From Gigaspora rosea (taxonomy: Eukaryota > Glomeromycota > Glomeromycetes > Diversisporales > Gigasporaceae): 64,000 nt of DNA. A program made the translations under genes and the position numbers. This document shows positions 13,450-25,697 of this stretch, piece after piece. Below the pieces are notes generated by a model. The model saw only the letters and a list, made by a program, of their open reading frames with translations, did not search any database and had not been told where the DNA came from. Within the stretch, counting starts at the first letter, position 1. The number at the start of each line of letters is the position of its first letter. The stretch lies in NCBI GenBank assembly GCA_003550325.1, contig QKWP01000030.1, forward strand, positions 509,736-573,735. The letters are read 5' to 3'.

Positions 13450-15588
13450 TTGGGGTGTTCGATGCACTATATAAATCAAAACTATGTATAGTATCTTATA
13501 AGAGTCTATTATCAAATTTTTTTGATCTCTGTATAACAATATTGATTATTTATTACGATAATTCAGATGTCTCTTCTGCTTTTTCATTAATTGATGCTTC
13601 GTCATTAATCAATTCTTCTTCAATAATCAATGCTTCTTCATTGATGGATGCTTCTTTATTGGTAGGTACACTTTCATCAAGTTGGTTTGTTTTTTTAAGC
13701 TGTGCATTTTTAAATGAAATTGGCATTTATATGCCCATTTTCTTGGATTTAATGAGATGCACAATCTTAACAGTGCACAATTCCAAAGTAAAATTTTGAG
13801 AATATCAATATGAAGTTCCAAGAAATTAAACTATAGAGCAAAATTTATATCCTATCCAATAGGGCTGTTAATCAATTTGTCCAGTCTGTTCTGGTTAAAA
13901 GACTGCCCAGTCTTTTAAAAAACCAGACTGGACTGCGGTCCAGGACCGAATAGGACCGAATAGAGCTAGACTGAATGAACCGATGATCAATATAATACTT
14001 TTTTGCTATAACGATGAGATTAAGCTTGATAGTAAAAAATTTTAATACTTTTACAATAAGCTTTTCAAATTTATAATATTTGCTTATATGATATAAGAGA
14101 GCAATAATTAATACGTTTAATAATTTTAGTCATACATAAATTATAGATTAGAAAATAATATAATATATTAATATAGCAAAATAGCATTATTTAATTAACT
14201 TTGTAAATATGAACATTATAGTTAAAATCTGTTAAAAAAATATTTTGTCACTTTTAGCACTTAACATTCGATAATTTGACTGAATAATATAATCATAATT
14301 GGTTACACCAAATGTTCAATCTTGTACTGATTCAAGACAAGAATTATCTTAATATATGAAATATTAAAGCAAATAACAAACCGATTAGATGTTACCTGCA
14401 TAGAAAAAAATGTTATTAATATAATATTGTTAGCATTTACATGCCTGTCAAATACTTAAAAATTTATAAACCTACATATTCAAACAAAATATAAAAAATG
14501 AAGTATACTACAAGTATCGGGTTATTTCCAAGTTAAAATTAAAAAAATTTTTAATCGGTAAAATGTGCGTATATAAAAAAAAACCTGCTAGCAAGAAAAA
14601 AATTTATAAAGTTAAAATTTAAATAGTAAGTTTTCAGTAAACCAAGATTTCAAAAACAAAACAGCCTGAACAGTTTCATTATCAAGAGAATTTCGTGACT
14701 TAGTAACTGTTAATCTAGAAAACTAAAAAGTTGTTCACATAGAAAACTAGTAGACATAATAGCTAGATAATCTTGTATTTGCTTATAGGCATTGTTTGGA
14801 ACACAGGTTTGAGGCAAGCTAATAGTTAATTTAGTCGAATGCAAATTATAATTTTTACCATTAAAAATCCTCGGCTAAATTAATAATTAGCTTATTTCGA
14901 ACTTGTATTCCAAAATAATGCCCATAGGCGTTATTTTGCACAAATACAGTGTAAATTGTAAATCAGCTGATCACGCTATTGCTGTTATTGATAAATTTCT
15001 CTATATTATTAATGTTAACAACAGCCTGTCCTTATTATATATTAAACGCGGTTTAATCTTGTTTAATAAACTAAAGGGTTTGTAATTGAATTTTAGCCAA
15101 AAACAACATTTTATAGTTGTTTCAAAACATGTATTATCATAATATTTAGTTGATTTGATATTTACTATTAGGACCAATGGTCCTTTCAGTCTGTTCAAAA
15201 AAGGACCAGACCAGCCCAGTCCCTAGACGGACTGAAGGACCGTCAGTCCAGACCAGACCGATTAACAGCCCTACCATCCAACAAAAAACTTTAAAATAAA
15301 TCTAAATATTTGTTTTACCAACCAAACAAGATGCAATTAAAATAGTTCAAGGAAAAACTTTGTATAAGTAATTTAAAAGAAGCCTCTATAGCTTTATTGT
15401 CATGGTAATTAAGAAGCAATCTGTATTACTGTAAAAGAATAAAGATGCAACCTGTGCATCTAAAAAAGTGAGATCCATTTATGTATAAAGACATATAATC
15501 AATTGATTATTACTTTAAAAACTTCATAATTAGCTTTTCTATAATACCATAAATAGGTTTGATTTACATAGTACACTGAACACCCCAT
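13450..15588. mobile_element. TIR element, family B, with a nested hAT-like insertion
   Basis: The left end TTGGGGTGTTC... CTATATAAATCAAAACTATG is mirrored by the right end, which reverse-complements to TGGGGTGTTCAGTGTACTAT.. GTAAATCAAACCTAT. The same terminus bounds the cleaner copy at 25698-26432. Subtracting the 1.4-kb insertion at 13860-15273 leaves about 725 bp, close to the 735 bp of that copy, which supports the nesting. No transposase is seen. Confidence 0.6.
13860..15273. mobile_element. Non-autonomous hAT-like transposon (1.4 kb)
   Basis: The terminal inverted repeats are TAGGGCTGTTAATCRRTYTG at the left and its complement (gattaacagccctA) at the right. The flanking octamers are ctatccaa (13852-13859) and ccatccaa (15274-15281), an 8-bp target-site duplication with one mismatch. 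An 8-bp duplication with TAGGG-type ends is the hAT signature. Subterminal motifs of the CCAGTCTG/GGACTG kind repeat near both ends, as hAT transposases often require. The inside is AT-rich with no transposase domain. Confidence 0.8.
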
Positions 15589-15589
15589 T

Positions 15590-17095
15590 GTTACATCCTG
15601 AACTATCATACTTTTACTATTGTGCTATGTTCATTATCATGTGAAATGTTAGTACTGCATCAAAAAAAAGAAAAATATACTATCATGTTACTAACATCTC
15701 AAACTATTATGCATGTCTAATACTAACTACTGTACTACTAACTATCTTGCTATGTCCTAAACTATCATGCTTCCACTATCATGCTATGTTGGTTATTATA
15801 TGAAATGTTAGTATTGTATTAAAAAAAAATACTACTGTACTATTATCTTGCTATATCTGAAACTAACATGCTTCTACTATCAGCTATTGTATATTTGTTA
15901 TTATACTATATTCCATTTGTTCTAAAAAAAAGTAATGTTAATACTGTATATAAAAAAATATTACTATCTTACTAATGTGCCAGCTATCATGCTTCTTCTA
16001 TAGTACTATGTTCATTAAGGTGCTACATTCTTTTCTAAAAAAAAAGAAACATTAGTACTGTGTATATATATATAAATACTACTGTGCTACTAACTACCTT
16101 GCTATATACCAAATTATTATGCCTCTACTATCATATATTTGTTATCACTCCATATTCCATTCTAAAGAAAAAAAGAAATGCTAATACTGTACATAAAAAA
16201 TATATATATATATATTACTATATTACCAATATTCTGAACTATTATACCTCTACCATATTGTCACAAAATAACACACAGTAGTAAAATTGCAATTTTTAGC
16301 CTAAATTAAGCTTAATTCAGGCTGAACCTCAAAACAATGCCCAAGCCTGTTATTTCATAACAATAAGGTACTATCATACTAGGTTCCTATTCTAAAGAAA
16401 AAAGAAACATTAGTACTATATAAAAAAATACTACTGTGCTACTAAATATCTTGTTACACCTGAGCCATCATGTTTTTACTATTATAATATATTAGCTATC
16501 ATGCAAAATGTTAGTACTGTATTAAAAATACTACTGTGTTACTAACTATCTTGCTACATCCTAAACTATCATTATTGTACTACAAAAAAAAAGAAATATT
16601 AGTACAGTATATATATATATAATATTTTTATGCTACTAACATCCCAAATTATCATGCATTGCTATGTTCATTATCATGCTACATTTTGTTCTAAAAATAA
16701 GAAATATTTGCACTGTATATAAAAAAAACTACTATGCTACTGAACTATCATTTTTTCTATCATGTTATGTTTATTATTGTACTATATTTCATTCTAAAGA
16801 AAAAAGAAACATTAGTACTGTATAAAAAAATACTACTGTGCTACTAACTAACTCGCTATGTCCTGAACTAACATGCTTTTACTATTGTACTTTTGTTATC
16901 ATGCTACATTCTATTCTAAAGAAAAAAGAAATGTTAGTACTGTATATATATCAAAAAAAATTATTATATGTTACTAAAATCTAAACTATTATACTTCTAC
17001 TAACTTACTACATTTGTTATTATGCTAAATAAAAAAATTGGTACCACAATAGGTAATGTATTAGTACAATACAATACCCATACTACACTCATCTT
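15590..17095. repeat. Degenerate minisatellite of ~90-150 bp units
   Basis: About a dozen diverged units repeat blocks such as actatcatgcttctactat, gtgctactaactatcttgct, attctaaagaaaaaagaaa and ttagtactgtatata. Similar blocks also appear at 13355-13450, so the array extends into, or arose from, the edge of the neighbouring TIR element. It is non-coding. Confidence 0.7.
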
Positions 17096-17240
17096 TAGCT
17101 CCCTTAAAGCAACTCATGCGCCTAGTTACTAAATGATATAAATCTGATTAATCTAATAAATTTAATATATGCAACAAAACTAATAAATCTGATAAATGCG
17201 ATAAATCGCACTTAATCCAGTAATCTGGATAACCAGGAGG

Positions 17241-17475
17241 CAGGGACACGGAAATATTATTTTGATTTAAAGCAAAAATTTCGGTCGATTTTTGTAAAAA
17301 TTTCGATTTATTTCGATTTGACCAGCATTAAGAAAAAAATAATGATAATTCCGGCTGAAATTCAAATGGTGAAAATTATAAGCTAATCATTTTGTATCAC
17401 ATGATACAAATTTTATAGCAAAAATTTTGATTTTATATAATGAAAATTTGATTTCGAAATATTTCCGTGTCCCTG
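17241..17475. mobile_element. hAT-type MITE (235 bp)
   Basis: The terminal inverted repeats are CAGGGACACGGAAATAT and ATATTTCCGTGTCCCTG. The flanks are ccaggagg (17233-17240) and ccgggagg (17476-17483), an 8-bp target duplication with one change. A lone piece of the same terminus (ttccgtgtccctg) occurs near 27895. Confidence 0.85.
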
Positions 17476-17534
17476 CCGGGAGGCGTAGTCACGTGGGTCG
17501 AGTCACGGGGTTCACAATATAAGATATTATTGAC

Positions 17535-18422
17535 TAGGGATACCGCGGATCTGCGATAGCATAATATGCGCATAATTCAGATTTTACCGCAGAAGCATAT
17601 GCGACTGCGATATTCGCATATCAAGATGAATTTCGCATAATTAATAAAGCATAATCTGCGCATAAATGGCCGGAATTAAAGATCGAGTAATATCGGGTTC
17701 CTATTGGACGCAGCATTTGATTGTACGAAACATAAATTTCATAAATTATCAGATTTGAAATTTCAGAATGTTAAGTAATAAAACATATCGTTAAAGTAGT
17801 ATAAAAATTTAATAAGAAACATATATTAGGACACAAAGTTAATTTTTCGTTTTGCATAACATGGTGTTCCAAAATTTCAGTTGGCTGGTCGGATATTTTT
17901 TTTTTTTATAATCTACTGTAAATTAATATGCTCATGTTCACACCCAGAAAATTTTAGATTTTTTTTTCGGTTCTATCGGGTAATTCCAGAAAATTAAGGT
18001 CACCATCGGGTGACACCGGAGAAAAATTAAATAGCAAAAAAAGGGAATAATTGACATGATTGAAATTTAAAAAAAAAGGTCGTCGGGTTATGCAAAACGA
18101 AAAATTAACTTTGCGTGGCCTTATACTAAAATTTTGCAGGTAATTTTTTTGTTTGGCGCAAAAGACAGTTTTGTAAACACGACTCTTTTCGTAATTTTAT
18201 ATTACACAGATTTTGTGGTTTTATTGGTAAGTTATTGATGGGGGTTCAGTACTTATAATAACGATAACGATAAAAATTTAATAACGATAAATTTCGCATA
18301 TTTCTATCTGATCCGCATAATCTGTAGCATAATTTTAAAAAATTTATCGCATAATTCGCATAATTCGATGTGTAGAGCAGGCAGAAATTGGGGCTTGTCG
18401 CAGCAGAAAATTAGGATCCCTA
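17535..18422. mobile_element. Non-autonomous hAT-like element (888 bp)
   Basis: It is bounded by a perfect 8-bp duplication ttattgac (17527-17534 and 18423-18430), with termini TAGGGATACC and GGATCCCTA in inverted orientation. Subterminal regions are rich in gcataat / cgcataat steps. A second inverted-repeat insert lies inside (17827-18122). No transposase is seen. Confidence 0.85.
17827..18122. mobile_element. MITE nested inside the 888-bp hAT-like element
   Basis: The left end has AAAGTTAATTTTTCGTTTTG followed by CATAAC. The right end has its reverse complement (gttatgcaaaacgaaaaattaacttt). The repeats are about 35 nt long with only a few mismatches, implying recent insertion. Confidence 0.7.
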
Positions 18423-18687
18423 TTATTGACCAATTAATTCAACACATGATTTTTACTATATAAACAAACTTTCGAATTTGCGTGTTTAGAATATGCAAGT
18501 CTGCAGATTGAAAAGATGACTAGACAATGGTATGCCGCATAGACCCGAATATAGCCATTAATCCTAATTGGGACGAGTTTACTATTTCTCCCACACTTCC
18601 GATTGGTTCTACTAATTATTCACATATCGGATATGATTACGAAGTGATGGAAGATCACGTGATCGAAAAGTGGAGCAGACCACGTGA

Positions 18688-18831
18688 CGCCACAGCCACG
18701 GACGTCACAGAACCAAGGCATGTGAGAATAAGGAGCTAACGGCAAAAGACGTAAGCCAGGCGTGGGAAGACCTTACCGAATACGGACGACAATAAGAAAT
18801 TGCATATGCTCGGCGTAAAGAATTAAATACT
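18688..18831 (+). pseudogene. Coding-like GC-rich island, similar to 12.1 kb
   Basis: One plus-strand frame is nearly open through ENKELTAKDVSQAWEDLTEY and, after one stop, EIAYARRKELNTAG. It ends at a good donor (gctg/gtgagtataag). The W..LTE....Q..AYARRKEL layout parallels WNHELNEADEKKH..YREMLNKKL at 12.1-12.3 kb, and both end in G/GTGAGTAT. Upstream, a different frame is open at 18527-18739 (70 codons) below a TATATAAAC motif at about 18458. These may be pieces of one decayed gene; the HMG-box idea is only a weak resemblance. Confidence 0.28.
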
Positions 18832-18971
18832 GCTGGTGAGTATAAGTAATGTATGTAGAGAACCGGGCTGAAAGTCGTCGAAGCGAGGTTTCTCGCCACC
18901 CACCCTGCCCACCCAAGAGTTCCTAGAACACGTGATTCCATCATTCCGCCACGCATCGCTCCATCACTTAC

Positions 18972-19106
18972 AGCCGCTTGCTTCGGCAGGCGGTGAATGG
19001 CCCCACCGGCTAATCCTGCGGCGACTCCCAGTGCAATTACGATTGCTTCTTCGCGGGATGTCTCGCCTTTATGGCCATCGCATCCATTTACACAATTTGC
19101 TATCAT
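18972..19106 (-). CDS. Candidate single exon with a glycine-zipper-like segment
   Basis: The 45 codons from ATG (19106) run to a consensus donor (gcggct/gtaagt, 18971). The peptide starts MIANCVNGCDGHKGETSREE and continues with AIVIALGVAAGLAGGAIH, a hydrophobic stretch with GxxxG spacing like a glycine-zipper membrane helix. The ATG is preceded by an acceptor-like TTGGCAG, so it may be an internal exon. Downstream exons could not be placed. The plus strand also has open frames here, so strand and reality are uncertain. Confidence 0.25.
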
Positions 19107-19149
19107 GTATTCTGCCAAGTTTCAATAAACATCCAATATCACCTCCGGC

Positions 19150-20073
19150 CTAATTTGATGGCTTGCGCAGTCCAAACATAAACATGTCGAGTGATGCGAA
19201 TGCTTTTCGAGTACTCCGATGGTGAAAAATTAGTAAACTCAATTGGGACATAGGCTGACGCTGCGGGAGGATTTACTTATTTTGCGCGGGTAATAACCAA
19301 AAAAGGAATCCAATTTTGTAAATAAACTGAAGTGCGTGAGATAAAATTTTAGGTTAAAGTCGTAGCGTTAGAGGCTATAGGCTTAGATTGACGCTTACTA
19401 TATGTAAAATTTCATTCCCGCCATTTTGAATTAGTGGACCAAGATCGATTTAAACTTTAGTTTTTGAGTATTTTCGCTCTTTTTATTCTTTTACACGTGT
19501 TCGGATACTTTGTTGGACTTGGCTATTTCCTCTCCAAGAGTTTGTATTACCCGCGCAATGTTGTGAGAGCGCACTTGAAGTCAGATAGGTAAATTAATCA
19601 GCTGCCTAATTTAGAAACGCAATGAAATATACTAAGATAGCTTCACTGTCAGGAGCAAGTATAAGAAGACGCATGAGACAAGCAGACCAACATCAGCTCC
19701 GGCCAGCTTTATGTAGTGTAGAAACCACCGGTTGACGCACTGATGTATGCTGCGCATTCTCAATAAAAGATCATTCAATAAAGTTTAATATATCACATGT
19801 ATGCAATGCAGTTGTAATCGTTTGGTTTCCGTTCCTGGAAAGTATAAGTAAAACTGCATTAATCAAATGCTAATAATGATAAGTTACTGTTTAGGAAGAC
19901 AAAAAAAAAACGTACTGTATATATTTCATAATATACCGATTTTTGAAACTTGATTAATAACCCTATTCTAATAAAGTTACTCATATAATTATGCATTTCG
20001 CTGCTCCGCCCCTGATATGAAAATTACATATAAATTGCATGAAAATTTAACTTATTCCAATCAATTATAAAAA
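19150..20073. other. Intergenic stretch with one short open frame
   Basis: No recognised gene. A 37-codon plus-strand frame (19622-19735, MKYTKIASLSGASIRRRMRQ...) lies in GC-richer sequence and could be an exon of the unresolved 18.5-19.1 kb locus, but there is no independent support. The rest, up to the ligase pseudogene, is AT-rich. Confidence 0.4.
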
Positions 20074-22505
20074 ATGATTTTTAAATCTAAATATCCTAAT
20101 ATCAAAGTCCCTCAAGTCGGAATTTATCAGTATGTGACTAGTAATCCAAAAAAAATTTCGGATGATAAGGTTATTTACGTGGATGGGATTACTGGTAAAA
20201 GTTATAATTTTGGCGAATTTAACATGAATCGAAAAGGTTTGCTGCTGATTTGCAAGAGAAGTTAGGGTTTAAACATGGAAATGTTTTAGCGATAGTTTCA
20301 CCGAATCAGGTATTCATTAAACTTTTTCATTAATTAAGTCGTTAATTCATTCATTTTTTTGATAATATAATTATTTTTTGTCAAGATTGATTATCCTATT
20401 GTACTCTTGGGAACGATTGCGGCTGGTATTATATAATTTTAATAATTCCATTATTGTTTTTCAATTCTAAATTACTTATTAAACTATCTACAGGAGGCAA
20501 AGTAATCGCAGCTAATCCAAAATGTACAGCAACTGAATTATCTTATCAATTAATCGATTCAGGTGCACCTGTTCTGATCGTACATCCAGAATGTCTCGAT
20601 GTTGCTATTGAAGCTTCATTCGATGCAAAAATCCCCACCTCCAGGATATTGTTGTTTGGCGATAAAGAAATAAAAGAATATAAACCTTATTGCTCTATTT
20701 TAATCGGTGATCATGAAATTGAACCAGTTTCTTATACTCCTGAAGAAGCAAAATCAACGACTGCTTATTTGCTTTACAGTTCCAGAACAACCGGAAAACC
20801 AAAAGGTATCGAACTTACTCATACAAATATAGTTGCTAATTTGGCTCAATTAATTATTGCGGAATGTGAACTTGGACCACACAGCACAATTACGGGGAGT
20901 TCAGTATGCATATAAAAGAATTCTTTTTAAGGTGTTTTAGGTTTTTAGATAATTATTTGATAATTTTTCATTATTGCTTTAAAAATACAGCAATTTTGCC
21001 ACGGCTATGCGTTGATTTGCACTCTTCATGCGAGCTTAATTCGTGTTTGTTATTCTATATTTGACACGGTTTCATAATTATATTGTCAATTTTTAATTTA
21101 AGAGTTATGTATCAATAATATAGGGTGCTACCGCAATCGTTCATTCAAGTTCCAGTGTAGAAACGTTCTGTAAATTAATTCAAAGTTATAGAATTAACCA
21201 TATTTATGCTTCTCCTCCGATGATACGAAAACTTGTTAATGATCCATTGGTTCAACAATTTGATTTATCTAGTGTGGATAAGATTATAAATGCGACGTCT
21301 CCTTTAAGTGATAAATTGGAGAGAAAATTTTATGAAATGTTTAAAATACCAATTTTCCAAATTTATGGTAAGAGATTTTGTTTTAGGTCGTTTGAAATGG
21401 TGTACTTCTTGATTCTCATTTTAACCAGTCTTACAATGAGCATTAAGTTTTTCCCTTTTATTATTCTCTATTGTCTATTTACATAATAAAGGTCTTACTG
21501 AAACATCTCTAGTGCTAAGTCATCCTGATACAATGAAGAATGAAGTTCCAGGTATTATATTATTAAATGGTTTGCTTACTGTATAATCAAGAGCATATTT
21601 ATGGTTTACTAAAGCAATTATTTTGATAAGGTTCTAGTGGGATTCTTGTTCCAAACATGAAAGCTAAAATATTATCAGAAGACGGCCGTGGTAACTATAT
21701 ATACATGTATGATTACTCCTAATTAAAACTAAATAAATATAAAAATTTACCATTTTCCATTTTAGAACTGGGATATAATGAACCTGGAGAATTGTGGATT
21801 CAGGGTCCAAATATTATGAAAGCATGTAGTATAACTATTATACTATCCTTGTATAATTAATTACTTGTACTAAAAATCCTATACTTTAAATAGGGTTATC
21901 TTAATAATAAAGATGCTACACGTGCTGATATCGACAAAGATGGATTTTTTAGAACAGGTGATATTGCATCTGTTGATGAACAAGGTATATATTTTATTAT
22001 TAAATAAAAAGTTGTATTGATATGTTTACATAATTATAATTTCTTAATTATTTTATAAAGGATACTACTTTATTATTGAATGAAAAAAAGAGTTGATAAA
22101 ATACAAAGCATGTTTATAATAAATACCATTTCTGTATTCGATACTATTATGTCGTTGGATTTGACTAACACCCAAAATTAAAATTCGCGGGATTTTGATG
22201 TGGCACCCTCTGAATTGGAATCGATTCTACTTACACATGATGCTGTATCAGATGCAGCAGTAATAGGATATTATTCTGAAAAAGAAACAACCGAAATTCC
22301 TACAGCATATGTCACAATTAAAAACGGGCATAAACAATCTCATGCTTTAGCAAAAGAAATTCAATCTTTTGTAGATGAAAAAGTTTTACCATATAAAAGA
22401 TTAATAGGTGGTATATTGTTTATTGATAAAATTTCAAAAAATGTAACTGGCAAAATTCAAAGAGGATTATTGAGAGAGAAATTAAAGAATGATATTAAAG
22501 AATGA
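20074..22505 (+). pseudogene. 4-coumarate-CoA ligase-like acyl-CoA synthetase, decayed, introns retained
   Basis: Members of the ANL adenylating superfamily activate carboxylic acids with ATP and join them to CoA; the 4CL-like branch is often peroxisomal. Exons read by eye, in order: start region (20074-~20309), IDYPIVLLGTIAAG (20386-20425), the large exon with the AMP-binding loop (from 20494), CHGYALICTLHASLIR (~20991-21044), GATAIVHSS... FQIYG (21124-21367), GLTETSLVLSHP (21492-21551), GSSGILVPNMKAKI (21631-21690), ELGYNEPGELWIQGP (21766-21821), [10 protein letters not shown]...[11 protein letters not shown] (21894-21984), GYYFIIE (22061-), and VAPSELESILL... with the catalytic-lysine region NVTGKIQRG (to 22505). 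Damage: the P-loop reads SSRTTGKPKG, with Arg where the family has Gly; the first exon changes frame near 20229, between GEFNMN and KRFAADLQEKLG; a TGA follows GYYFIIE where the family has Arg (CGA); and the splice sites around 20900, 21822 and 22195 look poor. Retained introns mean a duplicated gene rather than a retrocopy. A partly working gene with undetected splicing is possible but unlikely. Confidence 0.88.
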
Positions 22506-22906
22506 TAGAATAAACTAGTTTATCATTGTCTTTTTTAAAAATTACTATGCAATACAGTATTATGACAATTTATCATATTATGAAATCATAAATTGTATTT
22601 TATATGGTGCAAGAAGCCTATACTAGACAATAAAATAGTATAACTTTCAAATGCATTAACTTTTTGTAGAGACAATATTTTTAAAAGCTATTTGGCAAAT
22701 TTGCAGAGCTTATTATAATGAACAAAGTTACTGGTCAGATTTTTAAAATGTTGCTTTTATAAAAGTTATAGTACTTTAAAGGTAGTTAAAATTGAAACAC
22801 ATAGTAATTATATAAAAAACAATAGTAATCTTTAAAACGCAACAACTTTTTATAGGGAAGGTTTTTCAAAAAAATATTTGGCAAATTTATATAATATTGC
22901 TCTACA
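22506..22906. other. AT-rich intergenic stretch
   Basis: Nothing recognisable. A degenerate block (aaaaaatatttggcaaattt.. / taaaagctatttggcaaattt..) is repeated at about 22680 and 22865. Confidence 0.6.
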
Positions 22907-23208
22907 AACCCTATGAAAAAAAATTTTCGGAAAAACATGGAAGCTGAACACGGAAACATACGTAAAAATATGTAAAAAATACGTAAAATGTACACTTTCC
23001 GTGTTTTGGGACAGGAAAACACGCCGTATTTTCCGTGTTTTCTAAAACACAGAATTTCCTTTCCGTGTTTCAAAATACAGTGTATTTTCCTGTCCAAAAA
23101 CACGGAAAGTGTACATTTTACGTATTTTTTTTACATATTTTTACGTATGTTTCCGTGTTCAGCTTCCATGTTTTTCCAAAAATTTTTTTCATAGGGAAAG
23201 TTACTGGT
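22907..23208. mobile_element. Long near-perfect foldback element (~300 bp)
   Basis: The arm starting ccctatgaaaaaaaatttt..ggaaaaacatggaagctgaa and continuing with acacggaaacatacg is mirrored almost base for base at the other end (gtttccgtgttcagcttccatgtttttcc... ttcataggg). Each arm contains a second, shorter mirrored block (acactttccgtgtttt / aaaacacggaaagtgt). The open frames found on both strands are products of the symmetry. It is probably a young MITE; no clear target duplication beyond aaa. Confidence 0.8.
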
Positions 23209-23311
23209 TAGTGTTTTAAAAAACCTCTTGCACAAAAAATTATAGTGATATAAAAATTGAAACATGTCGAGTATAGGCCTCTTGCACCATATCCGATAAA
23301 TATTATTACTA

Positions 23312-23508
23312 TTATTAGGTGCGAAATAGTGAAATGCGCTTTGTAAATCAGGTTAGGGTGAACCCGCGATTTATTACTGTATTATGCTTTTATTATATAA
23401 AATCGGATTTCACCCTCATGTGATAATCATAACGGATTTCTTTATTTCACAATTCAGGTTTCACCTTGTCGTATTATTATCGAAAACTACATATCGCACC
23501 TGAAAATT
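23312..23508. repeat. Possible short TIR element
   Basis: TAGGTGCGAAATAGTGAAAT at the left is partly mirrored by atttcac.. and atatcgcacctga at the right. The matching termini are only about 13 nt plus an internal block, so the call is tentative. Confidence 0.35.
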
Positions 23509-25690
23509 CGTGTCTTATAAAACAAAAATTAAATTTAGATTAATATTTGGGTTAGGGTTAAGGCCTGGAATGGAGAAAGGGCATAGTTTATACCAAAATT
23601 TCATGAGGAATCTTTATTAGAGCCTCAGAGATGATTACATAAACGACATTATGGTAATTTTTTAATAAATTTGCGTTACACTTGATCTTTACGTTACATT
23701 GCAGCCATAACAAAAATTATAATGGTGTGAACACCAGTGGTGTAATTTAACAATGCCGATTATTATTAGTTTCTTTTGAATTATTTTGAATAGCTCTATC
23801 ATAAGATAATAAAGACATCCGAGAGATAAATGAGTCGTTGACCTTTCAAAATTTCATGATTATATATTATTCTCGCTCGGATTTCATATTAAACACTTTC
23901 TTTATTAGACATTACGAAGATACATGATGGGAGTAGTGCTCCACTTCATCACTTCTCTTCTGCTATTACATACTGTGCTCACAACAACTCTATGTGTCTT
24001 CTGCTATTACATACTATGCTCATAACAACTCTGTATGCAAGTGAATACGTCACGTGACGAAGCATAATTGAGAATCGTCAATGTTAAGGTGTGGCGCATC
24101 TCTTTTTTTTTTTTTTCTAGCAAGTCCGAACCCATGCACGCTTATGTCACTGCACATTCAACTCATTACATACAAAAAATTCTTTCTTTTTCAGCGAGTT
24201 CGAGCCCACGCTATGGTGCGGCGCATTCAACTCAGTACACATGACAACATTAACATAAAATAGCGAGTTCTGAGCCCACGTTTGGTGCGGCGCATTCAAC
24301 TCGTTACACACGACAACAGGCAGGGTGCTAGGTGCAATGAATGAGAGAGGGCGGGAGGGATGGGAGCCAGAATCTTATCGGGCATCGAAGAGAACAAGTG
24401 ACAAGACAAGTGAAGTAAGAAAGCACTGAGATTCTCCATTTTCTTCCACATGTATCTTTATAATCTTTTCTGCATGCATACGTACCTACAATCTCTATCA
24501 CATGCGTCTATAATCTCCATTGCATACAATCATATGCCATTACCTTTTCATATAAGCCTCAATTTCATATAAGCCACAAATCATGTTATCCTCGCGATAA
24601 TAACCCTAGCGTGACTTCGTCAACGCATAGGGCTAGAATAAATATATATTTAGAAATGAATGACGCGATGAATTACATTTGTGGACTTTATCGTTTCTCT
24701 TAAAAATCATCTATATTATATTTTTTACATTTCTTAAAAATTAAAATTTGCAGTGCATATGCTATTTCCTGAGTTTACATGTTTACATTATTATGTTAAA
24801 ATATTTTATTAACAAAATAATCGTGATGATATTAAAATTGTACCATATAAGCGTGCAATATCACACATGAGCGTTATTTTGAAATGTCCACTTTTGAAAA
24901 TTTCATATTTAACTCAACATAACGGCAGTAATTTATATGTTTGTTATACCAAATCTATTATTCGGGTATAAAACAATTCAAAATTTCGCACATGTGAATC
25001 CGAAATAATGCACAGTCGCTCGAAAAAGGTGCTGATGCCCATTATTACGCGCTTATATGATATACAAATTTTCATATTTAGACAATATACTACTTTATTC
25101 CGTTCAAGCTGTTTTTTTAAAATTGGAAAATTTAACACATTACGATTAATTGTCGAACACTACGGACAGATCAATGATGCACAAATACAGTCCATCAGAC
25201 TTTTATATCCATCAGATAGATTGTTATTTCAATTTTGTAAGACCAAAGCAGTTTTTCTGGTAGAACTATAAATATTTTCTAAATCTATTATAGCAGAAAC
25301 TCTTTGTTAGATATTATTTTTCTAGGGAACGTTTAAAGCGTTGTGCATCATATGTTTTTGACTATTTAGTTAAAGTTAGGGTAAGGGTTAGTTCGGGGTT
25401 CGGGTTAGGCATGTCCTATAGGTAAAATCACCTCCCGACATTTTTTATCAGTGCATCAATATAGGTTTAGGCATTAGTTTTCTTGTATTCTTCGTTTTCT
25501 CGCTTTTTTCTTTTTTCTTCGTCGGGCTGATCCGTGTCGATCAAAACAAACAATTTGATTGGCCTTATATCACGTGATTGCACAAGCTTTAAACGACCCC
25601 TTTTTCTAACAGTTATGAAAAATTTCAAATACAAAACTTATGGCGTAATATGCACCTTTATTGTGGTATATTAACCAGAATTTTTTAACA
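23509..25690. other. Intergenic, with a short tandem repeat
   Basis: About 24080-24320 holds three diverged copies of a ~75-bp unit containing gcgagttcgagcccacg and ggtgcggcgcattcaactc. The motif gttcgagccc resembles a Pol III B box, but no A box is placed correctly and no tRNA fold is evident. The rest shows no gene. Confidence 0.5.
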
Positions 25691-25697
25691 CATCCTA

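Noticed and set aside
22786-23194. Phe-rich open frames on both strands
   Set aside because: They arise from the symmetry of the foldback element.
24170-24320. tRNA gene suggested by gttcgagccc
   Set aside because: No cloverleaf, and the motif is part of a ~75-bp tandem repeat.
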